Below, one piece after another: positions 7,164-9,506 of a DNA stretch of 9,506 nt. A program made the translations under genes and the position numbers. Within the stretch, counting starts at the first letter, position 1. Each line of letters starts with the position of its first letter. Under the pieces are notes generated by a model. It did not search any database. It was not told the origin of the DNA and saw only the letters and a program-made list of their open reading frames with translations. The DNA comes from Planctomycetota bacterium (GTDB lineage Bacteria; Planctomycetota; UBA1135; GCA-002686595), in assembly GCA_029212955.1 (NCBI GenBank), contig JARGOW010000079.1, forward strand, positions 1 to 9,506. The letters run 5' to 3'.

Positions 7164-9506
7164 TTGCCCCAATCCCGCTGGAGTCGATTCCCCTGGGCCG
7201 GAGCGCTGGCCTTTTGGTGCCTGCTGCTTGGGGGGTCGTGGGTGTGGCAGGCCATGGCCCAGCCGGAGGGCATTCCCGAGGGCGCACAAAGGTATGAATT
7301 GCAATCCGTCCCTGGGGACCCCGAAACTTCCCTGACGGTTCCTTTGGACGTGTGGGAGCATGGCCCACCGGCTGCACCAGCGATCCTATTGCTGCACGGC
7401 AGCCCCGGACACCACGGCAATTTCGACGCCATGCTGCCCCACCTGGAAAAGGACTATCGGGTGCTGGTACCCGACCTGCCCGGCTTTGGCGTGAGCTCCC
7501 AGCGGCTCCCCGATTACAGCCCGCAGTCCCATGCCGAGTACCTGGTGCAGTGGCTGCGGGGGATAGACGCAAGGGGCCTGCATGTGGTGGGCCATTCCAT
7601 GGGCGGTGCGGTGGCGTTGCGCATGCAAGCCATGGCCCCGGAACAGGTGGCTTCCATCACCCTCATGTCTTCGCTGGGTGTGGAGGAATTGGAGTTGTTG
7701 GGTGACCCCACGCTCAACAAGGGTTTGCACGCCGTTCTATTGGGATGCGTCCATGCTCTCGATTACGCCCTGCCCCACTTCGGCGCCCTGCATTCCTTCC
7801 CAATCAATCGGCCCCACGCGCGCAATTTCTTTGACGACGACCAATCCGAATTGCGCGGTCTCATGGAGCGGGTCGAAGTTCCGTTCATGATTTTGCATGG
7901 GGCCCATGACCTCCAGGTGCCCCTGGTGGCGGCCCGCGAACACGAACGAATCGTGCCCCAAGCCAGAATGCATGTGTTCGAAGACCGCGGGCACTTTTTG
8001 CCCTGGCAGGAACCCGGTGAGGTCTCGTCGTACATTCGCGAATTCCTCGAAGATGTGGAAGCGGGAGCGGCCACCGACAGAATGCGGGCCGACCCCGCAC
8101 GCATTGCCGCGTCCCGCACTCCCTTCGACCCCGCCAGCATTCCACCGGCCGAGGGCTTGACCCTGGCCGTGCTCATGATCCTGCTGGCCCTGGCAACATT
8201 GATCACCGAAGACCTGACCTGCTTGCTGGCGGGTTGGTTGGTTTCCCTGGGGCGGCTGTCGTTTCCCAGTGCCACCCTGGCCTGCTTCGCGGGGATTTTG
8301 ATCGGCGACTTGATGCTCTACTTGGTGGGGCGAGTGGCGGGCCGCCCGGCCCTGCGGCGGCGCCCGCTCACATGGTTCGTGAAGGCAGAATCCCTGGACA
8401 AGGCCTCCCATTGGATGCAAACCCGCGGGGCCAGCGTGATCTTTCTTTCGCGCTTCACTCCGGGGTTGCGCTTGCCCACCTATCTTTTGGCTGGGGCATT
8501 GCACACGCGGTTCTTGGCATTTGCCGGCTATTTCGCGCTGGCTTGCGCCATCTGGACCCCGGTACTGGTGGGACTATCCGCATTCTTCGGCGAGCACTTT
8601 TCCCCGGCGAATGGCTCCATAGGCGACTCCCTTTGGAAGGTGATCCCCGCCTTCCTCGGCCTTTGGATTCTGGTGCGCAAATTGATTTTGCCCGCATGCA
8701 CCTGGCGTGGGCGACGGCTCCTGGTGGGAAGTTTCCGCCGCCTCACCCACTTTGAATTTTGGCACCCGGTGGTCATTTACGGCCCTCTGATCCCCTACCT
8801 CCTGTGGCAGGCGATACGCCACCGGAGTCTTGCGCCTTTCAGCGCCACCAACCCTGGCATGCTCGGGTCCGGATTCGCGGGCGAGTCCAAGGGGGATATT
8901 CTAGATGCGTTCGGGGACGACGATCGCATCCCGGCCTACCTACGCCTACCCGCCTCCGAATCCGCTGCCATGCACTTTGACCGGGTTGTGGCCTGGCAGG
9001 TCGAACAATCGCAGACCTGGCCCATCGTGATCAAGCCCGACGTGGGCGAACGGGGTAAGGGCGTTCACATCGTGCGCGGCCCGGACCAATTGCGCTCCGT
9101 CCTCGGGGGCCCCGGCGCGCCATGGATCGCCCAGGAGTTTATCCAAGGCCAGGAGTTTGGTGTTTTCTTCCTGCGTGACCCCGAAAGCGGAGCCACCCGC
9201 TTGACCTCGATCACAGAAAAGCAGTTGCCCACGGTGGTCGGTGACGGTTCGAGCACCCTAGGTGAGTTGGTGCTCCGGGATCCCCGCGCGGTAACCATGG
9301 CCGACGTCTACGAAAGCGGCCTGGGCGAACGCTGGTCCCTGGTACCCACCGCCGACGAAGTGGTTCGCCTGGTCGAAGTGGGCACCCATAGCCGGGGCGC
9401 GATTTTCTTGGACGGGGAGCGCTGGAACAGCCCAGCCCTCCTGGAAGCTGTGGAGGCTTTGAGCCAGCGATTTCCGCCGCTCCCTGGAACTCCGCCGCAT
9501 CTTTGC
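7164..9506 (+). CDS. Alpha/beta hydrolase - DedA/VTT membrane domain - ATP-grasp ligase fusion, 3' end beyond the window
   Basis: The frame is open from 7026 to the last base; 781 residues are visible from TTG 7164. The N-terminus is basic (PQSRWSRF) then hydrophobic (GALAFWCLLLGGSWVW), with AMA before Gln33 as a possible cleavage site. An alpha/beta hydrolase follows (about 70-295): LLLHGSPG oxyanion loop at H78, GHSMGG with Ser145, HGAHD with Asp249, and RGHFLPW with His277. A DedA/VTT domain follows (about 333-480): E349 in ITEDLT, GDLMLYLVGRVAG, LSRFTPGLRLPTY with R430 and R436, and several hydrophobic helices. A hydrophobic lead-in (HPVVIYGPLIPYLLW) and FSATNPG and GESK motifs (about 558-576) precede an ATP-grasp domain: KPDVGERGKGV (K624), QEFIQGQEFGV (657-667), LPTVVGDGSSTLGEL (688-702) and GTHSRGAIF (740-748). 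The catalytic C-terminal part lies outside the window. There is no upstream ATG; CTG 7131 is an alternative start. Domains are clear; substrate is unknown. Confidence 0.88.
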   Translation, partial: MPQSRWSRFPWAGALAFWCLLLGGSWVWQAMAQPEGIPEGAQRYELQSVPGDPETSLTVPLDVWEHGPPAAPAILLLHGSPGHHGNFDAMLPHLEKDYRVLVPDLPGFGVSSQRLPDYSPQSHAEYLVQWLRGIDARGLHVVGHSMGGAVALRMQAMAPEQVASITLMSSLGVEELELLGDPTLNKGLHAVLLGCVHALDYALPHFGALHSFPINRPHARNFFDDDQSELRGLMERVEVPFMILHGAHDLQVPLVAAREHERIVPQARMHVFEDRGHFLPWQEPGEVSSYIREFLEDVEAGAATDRMRADPARIAASRTPFDPASIPPAEGLTLAVLMILLALATLITEDLTCLLAGWLVSLGRLSFPSATLACFAGILIGDLMLYLVGRVAGRPALRRRPLTWFVKAESLDKASHWMQTRGASVIFLSRFTPGLRLPTYLLAGALHTRFLAFAGYFALACAIWTPVLVGLSAFFGEHFSPANGSIGDSLWKVIPAFLGLWILVRKLILPACTWRGRRLLVGSFRRLTHFEFWHPVVIYGPLIPYLLWQAIRHRSLAPFSATNPGMLGSGFAGESKGDILDAFGDDDRIPAYLRLPASESAAMHFDRVVAWQVEQSQTWPIVIKPDVGERGKGVHIVRGPDQLRSVLGGPGAPWIAQEFIQGQEFGVFFLRDPESGATRLTSITEKQLPTVVGDGSSTLGELVLRDPRAVTMADVYESGLGERWSLVPTADEVVRLVEVGTHSRGAIFLDGERWNSPALLEAVEALSQRFPPLPGTPPHLC

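Noticed and set aside
7737..8504. A 255-codon minus-strand open frame inside the fusion gene
   Set aside because: The plus strand here holds the hydrolase Asp and His motifs and the VTT domain without interruption; the antisense product is Gln/His/Gly-rich and has no recognisable motif.
9440..9506. Possible frameshift at the very end of the ATP-grasp domain
   Set aside because: The last dozen residues (PPLPGTPPHLC) look less domain-like than those before, but the sequence stops too soon to compare frames and no stop appears, so a sequencing error cannot be argued.

Overview
The window is GC-rich, densely coded DNA from a diderm (Gram-negative-type) bacterium. The diderm call rests on a signal-peptide-bearing beta-barrel protein that ends in an aromatic residue and on several envelope lipid and glycan enzymes. 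Most plus-strand genes lack a clear Shine-Dalgarno sequence and some seem to start at TTG. That, together with the HEAT/TPR-type exported protein and the large multidomain fusion, would fit Planctomycetota or a similar deep-branching diderm phylum, but the assignment is only an impression. I saw no RNA genes, CRISPR arrays, insertion sequences or phage genes.

Layout: (1) The tail of an unrecognised gene ends at 108. (2) An exported alpha-helical repeat protein lies at 201-1550 on the plus strand. (3) It converges on a two-gene minus-strand operon, transcribed from 3930 down to 1587, encoding two glycosyltransferases whose ends overlap by 11 bases. (4) A 95-base divergent intergenic region separates this operon from a plus-strand outer-membrane beta-barrel protein (4026-5306). 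(5) After a 150-base gap comes a tight plus-strand cluster: an OlsB-like GNAT N-acyltransferase (5457-6302), a PlsC-like O-acyltransferase (6328-7134), and a very large open frame from about 7164 that runs off the window end.

The last frame is the main discovery. I read it codon by codon and found no stop. It encodes, in one chain, a signal peptide or anchor, an alpha/beta hydrolase with an intact Ser-Asp-His triad, a DedA/VTT (SNARE-associated) membrane domain, and an ATP-grasp ligase domain with its own membrane-proximal lead-in. It directly follows the two acyltransferase genes that, in known systems, build ornithine or glycine aminolipids (OlsB/OlsA, GlsB/GlsA). The inferred picture is a locus for making, modifying and moving an amino-acid-containing lipid: OlsB-like makes the amide bond, PlsC-like adds the second acyl chain, the VTT domain may move a lipid across the membrane, and the ATP-grasp and hydrolase domains may attach and remove a group. 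Domain identities are seen in the sequence; the joint pathway is inference.
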